Of a DNA stretch of 64,000 bases, positions 52,291 to 61,524 are shown one piece after another (position 1 is the first letter of the stretch; every line of letters starts with the position of its first letter). The translations under genes and the position numbers were made by a program. The notes under the pieces were generated by a model, which did not search any database, had not been told where the DNA came from, and saw only the letters and a list, made by a program, of their open reading frames with translations. The stretch comes from Rhodococcus sp. WMMA185 (GTDB lineage: Bacteria; Actinomycetota; Actinomycetes; Mycobacteriales; Mycobacteriaceae), in the NCBI RefSeq assembly GCF_001767395.1, contig NZ_CP017014.1:62001-126000 (forward strand), read 5' to 3'.

Positions 52291-52983
52291 ATGCCGCCCC
52301 GTAGACGTTCCGATGCCGGCGCACCGGATCACCTGACCGCGGAAAATCTCGAGACCATTACTACCGCGATCAAGGAGGGAAAGCGGGCAACCGTCTATCT
52401 GCGCGAGGCGATGCCGAGCCTCGGGCTCGAGGCTGGGACCTCGGCGAAAGTTATTTCGGTGCAGGGCAATACGGTAGTGATCCGACCCAAGGGAGTGAAC
52501 GACGAGCTTCCTTTCGAAGCAGAGGAGCTTCTGATGAGTCGAATTCCAGCACCGAAACCCGTTGCCGCGTCAGGCCCGGCCGTGTATCAGGGAATCGAGC
52601 CCGGCCCCGCCGCTACCCCGAAGGCTCCCGCACCCAAGACTGCCGCAGCATCTCAGGCAGTGGCTCCGAGTTCTTCACCGACGCCTTCGCGTCGCACCGC
52701 AAAGAAGGTGCCCGCGGGCGTGAGCGTGACCATCCATGCCGGCGCAGACAACGACTGGAGCGTCACGGTCGCAACCGGAGCGAAGAAGCCCGGCAAGGCA
52801 ATCGCCGTTGCACCCGATGCTGTCGAGCGCGCCGTTCGAGAACTCGGAGAGGAATCAGCGATCGAGGCAGTCGAGTCTGTCATCGTCGCGGCGCGCAACC
52901 TCGCCGCAGCCCGTGTGGACGAATTGACCCGGCAACTCGAGGATGCTCGAAAAGCTCTGGAGTCACTCGGCGCCGGCGAATGA
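52291..52983 (+). CDS. Conserved hypothetical protein (DUF6319-like)
   Basis: This 230-residue protein has an N-terminal basic domain (AIKEGKRATVYLREAMPSLG, then a small beta barrel AKVISVQGNTVVIRPKG), a Pro/Ala/Ser-rich linker (about 90-140) and a C-terminal domain ending in a predicted coiled coil (DELTRQLEDARKALESL). Histone-like composition suggests nucleic-acid association, but nothing proves it. AAAGGA precedes the ATG. The 226-base gap upstream has no recognisable motif. Confidence 0.75.
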   Translation: MPPRRRSDAGAPDHLTAENLETITTAIKEGKRATVYLREAMPSLGLEAGTSAKVISVQGNTVVIRPKGVNDELPFEAEELLMSRIPAPKPVAASGPAVYQGIEPGPAATPKAPAPKTAAASQAVAPSSSPTPSRRTAKKVPAGVSVTIHAGADNDWSVTVATGAKKPGKAIAVAPDAVERAVRELGEESAIEAVESVIVAARNLAAARVDELTRQLEDARKALESLGAGE

Positions 52984-53104
52984 TCACGGGACGGTCACGG
53001 GTTGCGAATTCTACATCGCGATTCCCCCGCACGAGCCTTGCGTAGGGTGGGATTCTGAGAGGGAGACACGTGGCCGTCAGGGCTCATTCCTGAAAGGTTT
53101 TAAC

Positions 53105-53758
53105 ATGTTGAAACGATTCGCAGCAGTTGTTGCAGTGACAGCGGGAATTCTTGGTTTCGTCGCAGTCGGGTCCTCTGCAGCAGCTCCGGCCGCTGTTATG
53201 GGCGGCGGTTCGGGGATCGTGGTTGATGACGAACTGCTGTGCTCGCTCACCACCATCGGTCACGACAATGCGGGTCGGCTTGTCGGATTGACGGCGGGGC
53301 ACTGTGGGGAGGTGGGCGCCCAGGTTGTGCCGGAAGCAAGTCCGGAAAGCGGCGTCGTCGGTCGCTTCGTCGTCTCCAATCACAACCTTGACTATGCGGT
53401 GATCGAGTTCGATCCGGCGAAGGTCACACCGGTCGACTCCATCGGCCGCGTCACCATCACCGGGATCGGTGCGCCCGCGTCCTTCCCGCAGATCGCGTGC
53501 AAGCAGGGTCGGACCACGGGCAACACATGCGGCGTCGTCTACGGTGATCTGCTGCAGACGCACGAAACATGGACCCAGGCTTGCGTGATCGAGGGTGACT
53601 CGGGTGCCCCGATGGTGGTCGGCACGACGCTGGTGGCGATGGTCAATGCGTACCTCGCCGCACCGTGCATCGGCCCGGAGATCGGTACCACAATGAGCGC
53701 GGTCATCGCCGATATGAACGCGAACGGCGGTCCCGGGGCCGGCTTCCAGCCCATCTGA
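53105..53758 (+). CDS. Exported trypsin-like serine protease (S1)
   Basis: This 217-residue protein has a signal peptide (FAAVVAVTAGILGFVAVG, cleavage near residue 30). The chymotrypsin-fold catalytic triad is His66 (TAGHCG), Asp96 (LDYAVIEF) and Ser166 (GDSGAP). Cysteines 46/67, 132/142 and 160/188 probably form disulfides. There is no long propeptide. GAAAGG precedes the ATG. It is monocistronic. Targets are unknown. Confidence 0.9.
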   Translation: MLKRFAAVVAVTAGILGFVAVGSSAAAPAAVMGGGSGIVVDDELLCSLTTIGHDNAGRLVGLTAGHCGEVGAQVVPEASPESGVVGRFVVSNHNLDYAVIEFDPAKVTPVDSIGRVTITGIGAPASFPQIACKQGRTTGNTCGVVYGDLLQTHETWTQACVIEGDSGAPMVVGTTLVAMVNAYLAAPCIGPEIGTTMSAVIADMNANGGPGAGFQPI

Positions 53759-53774
53759 CAGCAGGGGCGCGATC

Positions 53775-54533
53775 TCACATCCCGTACTCGGTGTAGGTGC
53801 CGAGCGTGGTGAAACCGATCTTCTCGTAGACCGGTGCGCCGTCGGAAGAAGCTTGAAGGACCGCGCGCGCCGCACCCGCTGCCCTGGCCAAGTCCAAGGC
53901 CGCTAGTGTTGCCGCGGTCCCGAAGCGCTTTCTCCGATGGGCTTGCAGCGTCACGATTCCGTACAGCCCAGCTACACCCGAGTTGAAGTGGACTTCAGCT
54001 CCCGTGACGGGTTGCTTGCCGACGTATCCGACGACGAATCGACTCGCGCAGTCATGGTCGAAGATGGCCGTGGCTGCCTTGTCGTAGAACTCGACAACGG
54101 TTGGAGATGGGGGAGCCCAGTTCTGCGCCATCAGGGAGGCGTAGTCGGACAACTGCTCGGCAGTTTCAACGGTGACGACCGTCAGAGCTTCAGGTGGCGG
54201 TAGCGGTGGAACCTCGTCGAGGTCTGCAACCATCGCCTCTTCGGTTTCCGATATCGACAACCCGTGTTCGAGCAGGACATCACCCAGGTTCGCGGGTGTC
54301 GAGGTCGGAGCCACCCACCATGAGAACGGCCGCCCCGTCGATGTGGTCGCCCGGATGACGTCGGCGACCCGTTTACTGGCGGTGTCCTCGGTGAATCTGG
54401 CGCGGCACACCAGGTTGAAGGTGTCGTCGGGGAGGCCGCCGTCAGCAATGACGACGTCTCCACCGGCGAGCACCCGTGCGCCCTCTACGGAGGAATGGAG
54501 ATGACAGGCGTGCGATGCACAGTTGTTTTCCAT
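53775..54533 (-). CDS. GNAT family N-acetyltransferase
   Basis: This 252-residue protein carries a C-terminal GNAT domain with the acetyl-CoA loop LQAHRRKRFGTAATLAAL and the final ASSDGAPVYEKIGF strand. A divergent N-terminal half (DDTFNLVCRARFTED) resembles a second, degenerate GNAT-like fold. ATG 54533 is chosen; a GTG at 54557 would add 8 residues and neither has a good ribosome site. The substrate is unknown. Confidence 0.84.
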   Translation of the reverse strand: MENNCASHACHLHSSVEGARVLAGGDVVIADGGLPDDTFNLVCRARFTEDTASKRVADVIRATTSTGRPFSWWVAPTSTPANLGDVLLEHGLSISETEEAMVADLDEVPPLPPPEALTVVTVETAEQLSDYASLMAQNWAPPSPTVVEFYDKAATAIFDHDCASRFVVGYVGKQPVTGAEVHFNSGVAGLYGIVTLQAHRRKRFGTAATLAALDLARAAGAARAVLQASSDGAPVYEKIGFTTLGTYTEYGM

Positions 54534-54571
54534 CGCTTCCAAGATCGGGGCACGCACCTGGTATCAGAACG

Positions 54572-56275
54572 CTAGCCGCAGACGGCGCCGACCGAGGCGG
54601 AGCCGACGAGTTTCGTGTACTTGGCGAGGACCCCGCGGGTGTAGCGCGGGGGCAGGGGCTCCCATCCGTTCCTACGGGCGGCGAGTTCGTCTTCGTCGAC
54701 GAGCAGGTCCAGTGTGCTCTTGCCGACGTCCAATCGGATCTGATCTCCGTCCCGTACGAACGCAATCGGGCCGGCGTCGACGGCTTCCGGTGCGACGTGG
54801 CCGACGCAGAGACCGGTGGTGCCACCTGAGAAGCGCCCGTCGGTAAGGAGGAGCACGTCCTTACCCAGTCCGGCGCCCTTGATCGCCGCGGTAATCGCGA
54901 GCATCTCGCGCATGCCTGGGCCACCTTTGGGTCCTTCGTAGCGGATCACGACGACATCGCCGCCAGTGATGGTTCCGTCCTCGAGTGCATCCATGGCGGC
55001 CCGTTCGCGATCGAAGACTCGGGCGGTACCGGTGAAGACGTCGGAATCGAAGCCGGCGGACTTGACGACGGCGCCACCCGGGGCGAGGGAGCCTTTCAGG
55101 ATCGTGATTCCTCCGGTGGGATGGATCGGGGAGTTCATCGCGCGCAGCACCTTGCCGTCCGGGTCGGGAGGGGCGATGTCCGAGAGGTTCTCGGCCATGG
55201 TCTTGCCGGTGACGGTGAGGCAGTCGCCGTGGAGCAATCCGGCGTCGAGTAGGGCTCTCATGACGACGGGGACGCCGCCGATGTGGTCGACGTCCTGCAT
55301 CACGTGCTGACCGAACGGTTTGACATCCGCCAGGTGTGGGACGCGGGCACCGACCCGTGAGAAGTCGTCGAGGGACAGTTCGACGTCGGCTTCGTGGGCG
55401 ATGGCCAGCAGGTGCAGCACGGCGTTGGTAGAGCCACCGAACGCCATAACCACGGCGATGGCGTTCTCGAACGCCTCCTTGGTCAGGATGTCCCTGGCGG
55501 TGATGCCACGGCGAAGCAATTCCACCACCGCCGCGCCGCTGCGCCTCGCGAATCCGTCACGGCGGCGATCGGTCGCGGGCGGGGACGCGCTGCCGGGGAG
55601 AGACATGCCCAGTGCCTCGGCAGCGCTGGCCATGGTGTTTGCGGTGTACATACCGCCGCACGCGCCCTCGCCGGGACAGATCGCACGCTCGATGGCATCA
55701 ACGTCCTCGCGACTCATCAGACCGCGCGAGCAGGCGCCGACCGCTTCGAACGCGTCGATGATGGTGACTTCGCGCTGGGTGCCGTCGGACAGCTTCGCAA
55801 CCCCCGGCAGGATCGAACCCGCATAGAGGAAGACGTTCGCGAGGTCGAGGCGAGCCGCCGCCATGAGCATGCCGGGCAGTGACTTGTCGCAGCCCGCCAG
55901 CATCACGGACCCGTCGAGGCGCTCGGCCTGCATCACCGTTTCCACACTGTCGGCGATCACTTCTCGTGACACCAACGAGAAATGCATCCCCTCATGGCCC
56001 ATCGAGATGCCGTCGGAGACGGAAATCGTGCCGAATTCGAGTGGGTATCCGCCAGCGGCATGGATACCGTCTTTGACGGCCTTCGCGAGCCGGTCCAGCG
56101 ACAGGTTGCAGGGAGTTATCTCGTTCCAAGACGAGGCAACGCCGATCTGGGACTTCCCCCAGTCGTCGTCACCCATGCCCACTGCACGGAGCATTCCGCG
56201 CGCGGCGGTCTTCTCGAGTCCGTCGGTGACGTCACGGCTGCGGGGCTTCGGGTCCGAATCTGTGATGGAAGTCAT
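54572..56275 (-). CDS. ilvD: Dihydroxy-acid dehydratase
   Basis: This 567-residue Fe-S enzyme dehydrates dihydroxy-isovalerate and dihydroxy-methylvalerate in valine and isoleucine biosynthesis. Cluster and active-site motifs are [28 protein letters not shown] and [14 protein letters not shown], with [21 protein letters not shown] at the C-terminal substrate site. The ATG at 56275 gives the family start; upstream in-frame codons lack homology. It is divergent from an MFS gene. No other ilv genes are adjacent. Confidence 0.95.
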   Translation of the reverse strand: MTSITDSDPKPRSRDVTDGLEKTAARGMLRAVGMGDDDWGKSQIGVASSWNEITPCNLSLDRLAKAVKDGIHAAGGYPLEFGTISVSDGISMGHEGMHFSLVSREVIADSVETVMQAERLDGSVMLAGCDKSLPGMLMAAARLDLANVFLYAGSILPGVAKLSDGTQREVTIIDAFEAVGACSRGLMSREDVDAIERAICPGEGACGGMYTANTMASAAEALGMSLPGSASPPATDRRRDGFARRSGAAVVELLRRGITARDILTKEAFENAIAVVMAFGGSTNAVLHLLAIAHEADVELSLDDFSRVGARVPHLADVKPFGQHVMQDVDHIGGVPVVMRALLDAGLLHGDCLTVTGKTMAENLSDIAPPDPDGKVLRAMNSPIHPTGGITILKGSLAPGGAVVKSAGFDSDVFTGTARVFDRERAAMDALEDGTITGGDVVVIRYEGPKGGPGMREMLAITAAIKGAGLGKDVLLLTDGRFSGGTTGLCVGHVAPEAVDAGPIAFVRDGDQIRLDVGKSTLDLLVDEDELAARRNGWEPLPPRYTRGVLAKYTKLVGSASVGAVCG

Positions 56276-56415
56276 GCGGCTCAGCCTATGCGCGAATCTC
56301 GGCACCGGCCATAAGGCGCGAGACTCTCGGCCGCGTATGGGCGGCCGACGTGGAAGAACGATGGGGAGTGCTCTCAACCAGCGGAAACAGCAACTGGGCG
56401 GTACCTTGATCTGCG

Positions 56416-57684
56416 ATGAGCAGAGTGTGGTTGGTGTGGGGTGTGGGCGTTGCCGCGTATATCGTGGCCGTTCTGCAGCGCACCTCGTTCGGTGTGTCCG
56501 GTCTGGTGGCGACGGACCGATTCTCGATCAATCCCAGCGTGCTGTCGGGTTTCGTCGTATTGCAGATCGTGGTGTACGCGGGGATGCAGATCCCGGCCGG
56601 CGCACTGCTGGATCGTTACGGTTCGCGGGCGATGATCGCGTCGGGCGCACTGATCATGGCGTCAGCGCAGGCGGTACTGGCGATCACCGAATCGCTGCCG
56701 CTGGCGTACACGGCCCGAGTATTCGTCGGAGTCGGCGATGCGCTGACTTTCATCTCTGTATTGCGTCTGGTGCCGCAATGGTTCGCACCGCGCAGGGTGC
56801 CGCTCGTATCGCAGCTGACCGGAATCTTGGGCCAGCTCGGTCAGATCCTGTCGGCCTTGCCGCTGATGCTGTTGTTGAACGGGCCCGGATGGAGTTTCGC
56901 GTACGGCAGCGCGGCGTCACTGGGGATGCTGATCTTCGTACTGGCCTTGGCCGTCATCCGGAACTCCCCGCCCGGTCTGGAGACAGTCGCCGCACCCGCC
57001 GGATTGCGAGAGGTGGGCAAGCAGATCCGCCTGGTATGGGGGCGTCCCGGCACCCGACTCGGGTTCTTCACCCACATGGGGACGCAATTCTCGACGACGA
57101 CCTTCGCCCTGCTGTGGGGCATCCCTTACCTGAGATCGGCGCAAGGACTGTCGCCGGCGGAGGCGGGTTCACTGCTGACGCTGTCGGTGATCTCGGCGAT
57201 CATCGCTGGGCCGGTCATCGGGATCCTCAGTGGTCGCTTTCCGATGCGCCGCTCGTATCTGGTGCTGTCGATCATCATCAGCAACGCGGTGATGTGGACC
57301 ATTGTGCTGGCACTGCCCGGCCCCGCGCCGAGTTGGTTGCTGGTGGTGCTGGTGATGGTGATCTCGGTAGGCGGACCGGGTTCGATGATCGGATTCGACT
57401 ATGCCCGCATGTTCAATCCCAGCACCAGCATGGGAACCGCGCAGGGGATGGTCAATATCGGCGGATTCTTGGCATCGTTGCTGGTCATCCAGGCGATGGG
57501 CATCATTCTGAACGTGATGGGCGGATATTCGTTCGACGCATTCCGAGTGGCATGGCTCGTGCAGTATCCGGTCTGGGGTGCGGCGATCGTGGGTGTGCTC
57601 GTAACACGGAGGAAGGCGCGCAAGCAGATGGGTGTGGTGCTGCGGCCAATCCGTCAGGTGTGGCGAGAACGCACCGGCCGTTAG
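56416..57684 (+). CDS. MFS transporter
   Basis: This 422-residue, 12-helix MFS protein has the helix-1 end [17 protein letters not shown], a loop motif [13 protein letters not shown] and a Gly-rich helix [20 protein letters not shown] near helix 10. Such carriers are found beside anion or nitrate/nitrite and hexuronate transporters, but no substrate can be named. It lies 44 bases before the oxidase gene, separated by a palindrome, so it is probably a separate unit. Confidence 0.85.
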   Translation: MSRVWLVWGVGVAAYIVAVLQRTSFGVSGLVATDRFSINPSVLSGFVVLQIVVYAGMQIPAGALLDRYGSRAMIASGALIMASAQAVLAITESLPLAYTARVFVGVGDALTFISVLRLVPQWFAPRRVPLVSQLTGILGQLGQILSALPLMLLLNGPGWSFAYGSAASLGMLIFVLALAVIRNSPPGLETVAAPAGLREVGKQIRLVWGRPGTRLGFFTHMGTQFSTTTFALLWGIPYLRSAQGLSPAEAGSLLTLSVISAIIAGPVIGILSGRFPMRRSYLVLSIIISNAVMWTIVLALPGPAPSWLLVVLVMVISVGGPGSMIGFDYARMFNPSTSMGTAQGMVNIGGFLASLLVIQAMGIILNVMGGYSFDAFRVAWLVQYPVWGAAIVGVLVTRRKARKQMGVVLRPIRQVWRERTGR

Positions 57685-57693
57685 ACGGCCCTA

Positions 57694-57718
57694 GTTACAC
57701 TCTTGCACGATGTGTAAC
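57694..57718. promoter_or_regulatory. Perfect inverted repeat before AGPS-like gene
   Basis: GTTACAC-N11-GTGTAAC has perfect 7-bp arms and ends 10 bases before the ATG at 57729. Its position over the likely promoter suggests a repressor site. The cognate regulator is unknown and not adjacent. Confidence 0.6.
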
Positions 57719-57728
57719 ACTACTCCGC

Positions 57729-59360
57729 ATGAGCAATGAGCGACCGGAAGATCAAGCCGTCCTGACGGTACCCCCGATGAAGTGGGATGCCTGGGGCGCG
57801 CCCGAAAAGAGCAAGACCCTCTCGGACGGCATCAAGGGCCTGCTGCAGCAAGCCCTCGGCGTCACGAGTCGACAGAAGCCCGAACGCATGGCCGAAGAAG
57901 ATGTGATCCTGGCCCCGAGTGCGGTGTCCGAAGGGCAACTCGCGGCGCTGGCCGGGATTGTCGGAGCGAAGTTCTGCAGCACCGAACACAACGACCGCCT
58001 GCTGCGGGCCGGCGGCAAGAGCACGCTCGACATGCTGCGTCGTCGCAGCACCGAACCTCAGAACGCCCCCGACGTCATCGTTACCCCGGGCACCGAGGCC
58101 GAGGTCGCCGAGATCCTCCGGTACTGCGCCGACAACTCCATCGCGGTGGTGCCGTTCGGTGGCGGCACCAGCGTTGTGGGCGGACTCGACCCGGTGCGTG
58201 ACAAGTTCGACGCGGTCCTCTCGCTGGACCTGCGACGGTTCGACTCGTTGATCGACCTCGACACCGATTCCAGCATCGCGACGCTGGGGGCGGGCCTGTC
58301 CGGTCCGCACGCGGAGGAACTCCTCGGTGCACGTGGTTTCTCGCTCGGGCACTTCCCGCAGAGTTTCATGTTCGCGACCATCGGCGGATTCGCCGCGACC
58401 CGCTCCTCGGGGCAGGCTTCCGCAGGTTACGGCCGGTTCGAAGACATGGTGCAGGGTCTGCGTGTGGTGACCCCCGCCGGCACCCTCGACACCGGGCGTG
58501 CGCCCGCTTCTGCCGCGGGTCCGGATCTCGGCGAATTGTTCGTTGGGTCGGAGGGAACGCTCGGCGTCATCACCCAGGTCCGTGTGCGGGTGCACCCGGT
58601 CCCGGAAACCACAGTCCGCGAGGGCTGGAGCTTCCCCGATTTCGAGACCGGCGCGGCAGCACTGCGTGCACTCCGACAGGCAGGCGCGGTCCCGACCGTG
58701 CTGCGCCTGTCCGACGAGGCCGAGACCGCCGTCAACCTCGCAACCCACGACAAGATCGGTGAGGAGACCGTCACCGGCGGTTGCCTGGCGATCACCACGT
58801 TCGAGGGCACCAAAGAGCACACCGCGGAGCGGGTGGCCGAGGCCCGCGCGGTCCTGGCGGCAAACGGTGCGACCTCACTCGGTGAGGAACCCGGAAGCAA
58901 TTGGGAGCACGGCCGTTACGACGCCCCCTACCTGCGCGACGCCTTGCTCGATGCGGGTGCGCTGGCCGAGACCCTCGAGACGGCCACTACCTGGGGCAAT
59001 CTTGCGAACTTGCGTGCCGCGGTCACCACGGCGCTGACCGAGTCGTTGTCCGCACAGGGAACCCCGCCGCTGGTGCTGTGCCACATCTCGCACACCTACG
59101 CGACGGGTGCGTCGCTGTACTTCACGATCGTGTGCGCGCAGAACGACGACCCGATCGATCAGTGGAGCAAGGCCAAGACCGCCGCCGGTGACGCAATCAT
59201 CGCCGCCGGTGGAACGATCACGCACCACCACGCTGTCGGAGTCGACCACCGCCCGTGGATGCGGGACGAGATCGGCGACCTGGGTGTGACCGTCCTGCGT
59301 GCGGTCAAGAACGCCGTCGATCCGGCGGGAGTCCTCAACCCGGGCAAGTTGATTCCGTGA
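57729..59360 (+). CDS. FAD-binding oxidase, alkyldihydroxyacetonephosphate synthase-like
   Basis: This 543-residue protein has a PCMH/VAO FAD domain (FGGGTSVVGGLDP, TIGGFAATRSSGQASAGYG, LFVGSEGTLGVIT) and a C-terminal cap with CHISHTYATGASLYFTI and GTITHHHAVGVDHRPWM. The latter His-rich loop matches alkyl-DHAP synthase (AGPS), which makes the ether bond of ether lipids. Mycobacteria have a similar AgpS. A glycolate oxidase GlcD-type reaction is an alternative. Its TGA overlaps the GTG start of a lipid kinase (GTGA), which supports a lipid role. Confidence 0.85.
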   Translation: MSNERPEDQAVLTVPPMKWDAWGAPEKSKTLSDGIKGLLQQALGVTSRQKPERMAEEDVILAPSAVSEGQLAALAGIVGAKFCSTEHNDRLLRAGGKSTLDMLRRRSTEPQNAPDVIVTPGTEAEVAEILRYCADNSIAVVPFGGGTSVVGGLDPVRDKFDAVLSLDLRRFDSLIDLDTDSSIATLGAGLSGPHAEELLGARGFSLGHFPQSFMFATIGGFAATRSSGQASAGYGRFEDMVQGLRVVTPAGTLDTGRAPASAAGPDLGELFVGSEGTLGVITQVRVRVHPVPETTVREGWSFPDFETGAAALRALRQAGAVPTVLRLSDEAETAVNLATHDKIGEETVTGGCLAITTFEGTKEHTAERVAEARAVLAANGATSLGEEPGSNWEHGRYDAPYLRDALLDAGALAETLETATTWGNLANLRAAVTTALTESLSAQGTPPLVLCHISHTYATGASLYFTIVCAQNDDPIDQWSKAKTAAGDAIIAAGGTITHHHAVGVDHRPWMRDEIGDLGVTVLRAVKNAVDPAGVLNPGKLIP

Positions 59361-60271
59361 GCGCCCAGAAGGCGATCGAGAAGGTCACCGTCCTGATCAA
59401 CCCGCTTTCCGGGCACGGCAACGGGCCTACCGCCGGCCGCAAGGCTGTCGCACGCCTGCGTGAGCGGGGTGTCGCCGTCACCGAGATCATCGGGACGGAC
59501 GCCGATCACGCCCGCAAGCTGGCCCAGCGGGCCGTCGAGGGGGGCACCGACGCGCTCGTCGTGGTGGGCGGCGACGGTGCAATCAGCATCGCGTTGCAGG
59601 CGGCCGCCCAGTCCGGGACGCCTGTCGGGCTGATCCCGGCGGGGACCGGCAACGACCACGCGCGCGAGTTCGGTATCCCCGTCGGTGACCCCGTTGCCGC
59701 GGCGGACGTGATCGTCGACGGTGAGGTGCAGGAGTCCGACCTCGCTCGGATCACGCTCGACGACGGTTCGATCGTGTGGGCAGGCACCATCATTGCCAGC
59801 GGGTTCGATTCGTTGTGCACGGATCGGGCGAATCGGATGTCGTGGCCGAAGGGGCCGATGCGGTACAACCTGGCGATGCTCATCGAGCTCACCCGGCTCA
59901 AGCCCCTGCGCTACACCGTCGAACTGGATGACCAGAAGGTGAAGGTCGATGCCACGCTCGTCGCCGTCGGCAACGCCCGTTCGTACGGCGGTGGGATGCA
60001 GATCTGCCCGAACGCGGACAAGACCGACGGTCTGCTCGATGTGACGGTCGTCGAACACGGTCGCCGGTCGAGGCTGATTCGGCTGTTCCCGAGGGTGTAC
60101 AAGGGCACCCACGTGGACCTACCCGACGTGCAGACTTACCGTTCACGCAAGGTGCGTTTGCAGTGCGAGGGCATCACCGCCTACGCGGACGGCGACCGCG
60201 TCGGGCCGCTTCCGGTGACGATCGAAGCAGTCCCGTCGGCGTTGCACATCCTCAGTCACGAGCCGGCCTGA
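59357..60271 (+). CDS. Diacylglycerol kinase family lipid kinase
   Basis: This 304-residue kinase has the NAD-kinase/DAGK fold: INPLSGHGNG (14-23), the nucleotide motif GGDGAISIAL (71-80), PAGTGND (94-100) and the C-terminal YADGDRVGPLPVTIE. It resembles mycobacterial Rv2252, which phosphorylates diacylglycerol in phosphatidylinositol mannoside precursor supply. It starts at GTG 59357, overlapping the AGPS-like stop. The pair suggests linked glycerolipid or ether-lipid metabolism, an inference from coupling. Confidence 0.9.
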   Translation: MSAQKAIEKVTVLINPLSGHGNGPTAGRKAVARLRERGVAVTEIIGTDADHARKLAQRAVEGGTDALVVVGGDGAISIALQAAAQSGTPVGLIPAGTGNDHAREFGIPVGDPVAAADVIVDGEVQESDLARITLDDGSIVWAGTIIASGFDSLCTDRANRMSWPKGPMRYNLAMLIELTRLKPLRYTVELDDQKVKVDATLVAVGNARSYGGGMQICPNADKTDGLLDVTVVEHGRRSRLIRLFPRVYKGTHVDLPDVQTYRSRKVRLQCEGITAYADGDRVGPLPVTIEAVPSALHILSHEPA

Positions 60272-60285
60272 GTCGCGACCGCGGG

Positions 60286-60347
60286 GCGGTCCATAGTTAC
60301 CAGTCGCGGGACGGTCCATCGTTACCGATCGCGGAGCCGGTCCATCT
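60286..60347. repeat. Tandem near-repeats of the S4 gene 3' end
   Basis: GGTCCAT recurs at 60288, 60313 and 60339, within 25-26 bp units that also share GTTACC and TCGCGG. On the minus strand these read as the final codons (ATGGACCG...) and stop of the S4 gene followed by two further degenerate copies. Replication slippage is the likely origin. Confidence 0.75.
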
Positions 60348-60705
60348 CCCGACGTTCACGTTTGGTGGGCCGGCCTGCTCCGCGGTCGCGTCGAGGGATT
60401 GCAGCCAGTAGTTCTCGTGGTGGGGGCGGCGGTGTGTTGTCGATGAAGCATTCGACGGCCACCGCCGCCCCCACACGCTTTGCGATGAGCCGGGCCACGG
60501 CAACGATGCGCTCGGTTCCGCCAGTTCGGATGCGCACGTCATCACCGATTTTCACGGGTTGCGCGGGTTTGGCGGTGGTGCCGTTGACACGTACATGGCC
60601 CGAACGGCAGGCCGCAGCCGCAGCCGACCGAGTCTTGAACAGCCGAACTGCCCAGACCCAGCTGTCGACCCGTACGCTTGTATGGTCGGTATCGGAAGCT
60701 GCCAC
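60322..60705 (-). CDS. RNA-binding S4 domain protein (Hsp15-like)
   Basis: This 127-residue protein has an S4 domain (about 11-60: VRVDSWVWAVRLFKTRSAAA, CRSGHVRVNG, KIGDDVRIR) and a basic C-terminal tail (RPTKRERREMDRLRDR). Hsp15-type proteins bind stalled 50S-nascent-chain complexes. GTG 60705 is taken as start because it gives the usual domain N-terminus; the in-frame region further upstream overlaps the promoter of the divergent exported-protein gene. Its last codons are part of a 25-26 bp tandem repeat. Confidence 0.86.
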   Translation of the reverse strand: MAASDTDHTSVRVDSWVWAVRLFKTRSAAAAACRSGHVRVNGTTAKPAQPVKIGDDVRIRTGGTERIVAVARLIAKRVGAAVAVECFIDNTPPPPPRELLAAIPRRDRGAGRPTKRERREMDRLRDR

Positions 60706-60807
60706 CCAATCAGGATACGAAAGCGTCTCGGTGATCGTTTCTGCGCGCCCAAAGCGTCCGGGTTGTGCGACACTTCCGCCATCCATATCGCGATAGACGG
60801 AGAACTT

Positions 60808-61437
60808 ATGGACATCATTCGCAAGGTCGCCGCCCTCGGAGCCGTTGCGGCGGGTGGTTTGTGTTTCGTCGGTACTGGAACAGCTGTGGCAGAGCCGGAA
60901 CCCGAGCCGGCGCGGTCGGGGCCAATCGCGCTAGACCTGAGCCCGGTGCCGTCGGGACCGCTTCCGATAAACATAGGCCCGATGCCATTCGGGCCAGTCG
61001 CGGAAGGATCTGCGCAGACGCCGGCCGAACCGGGTGTGATCGGCCCGGCCTCGATTCCGATCGCGACCTCACTGCCCTTCGGGACGTATCAGGGAGTCTC
61101 CAACATTCCCTTCATCGACCTGATCTGGAAGGGAAAGACCTTCGGGTATGGAACGGCGATGGACAACTTCCATGTGGACTTCCCATATCTCTTCGGTATG
61201 ACCTTTCGGGACGTGAACGGTGAGATCGTCACCGACTACAGTCCCGCGGGCCTGAGTTTTCTGACAGACCGGCTGACTCTGAGACCAGACGGGTCCTACG
61301 AGGGCAGCTTCTACATCAACGACATCCCCATCGCCGGGTTCGTCCTTCAAAAGGACTTGCCGTCGTTGGGTGAGTTGCCGCCGTTGGACGAGTTGCCGCC
61401 GTTGGACGAGCCAGCGCCGGAAATGCCGCAACCCTGA
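60808..61437 (+). CDS. Exported Pro-rich hypothetical protein
   Basis: This 209-residue protein has a signal peptide (VAALGAVAAGGLCFVGTGTAVA, cleavage near 28), a Pro/Gly-rich region (SPVPSGPLPINIGPMPFGPV) and a beta-rich core (FGTYQGVSNIPFIDLIW, FHVDFPYLFGMTF). The end is ELPPLDELPPLDEPAPEMPQP, encoded by 18-bp repeats. No family is recognised. GGAG lies 7 bases before the ATG. It is probably secreted or cell-envelope associated. Confidence 0.78.
   Translation: MDIIRKVAALGAVAAGGLCFVGTGTAVAEPEPEPARSGPIALDLSPVPSGPLPINIGPMPFGPVAEGSAQTPAEPGVIGPASIPIATSLPFGTYQGVSNIPFIDLIWKGKTFGYGTAMDNFHVDFPYLFGMTFRDVNGEIVTDYSPAGLSFLTDRLTLRPDGSYEGSFYINDIPIAGFVLQKDLPSLGELPPLDELPPLDEPAPEMPQP
61354..61407 (+). repeat. 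18-bp tandem repeat at 3' end of exported-protein gene
   Basis: Two identical units (61372-61389 and 61390-61407, encoding ELPPLD) follow a diverged unit (61354-61371, DLPSLG). The reading frame is kept. Confidence 0.8.
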
Positions 61438-61524
61438 CTGCGCGGGATCCTCAGAACGTGATGGGCACACCGTAGAAGACTTGGTGTCGGTCACGTATGC
61501 GCTCGGCGGACAGAGGTGGTTCGG

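Noticed and set aside
55863-57728. Open frame continuous with the AGPS-like gene on the plus strand
   Set aside because: It runs antisense to ilvD and out of frame with the MFS gene. The oxidase N-terminus, by family length, is at 57729.
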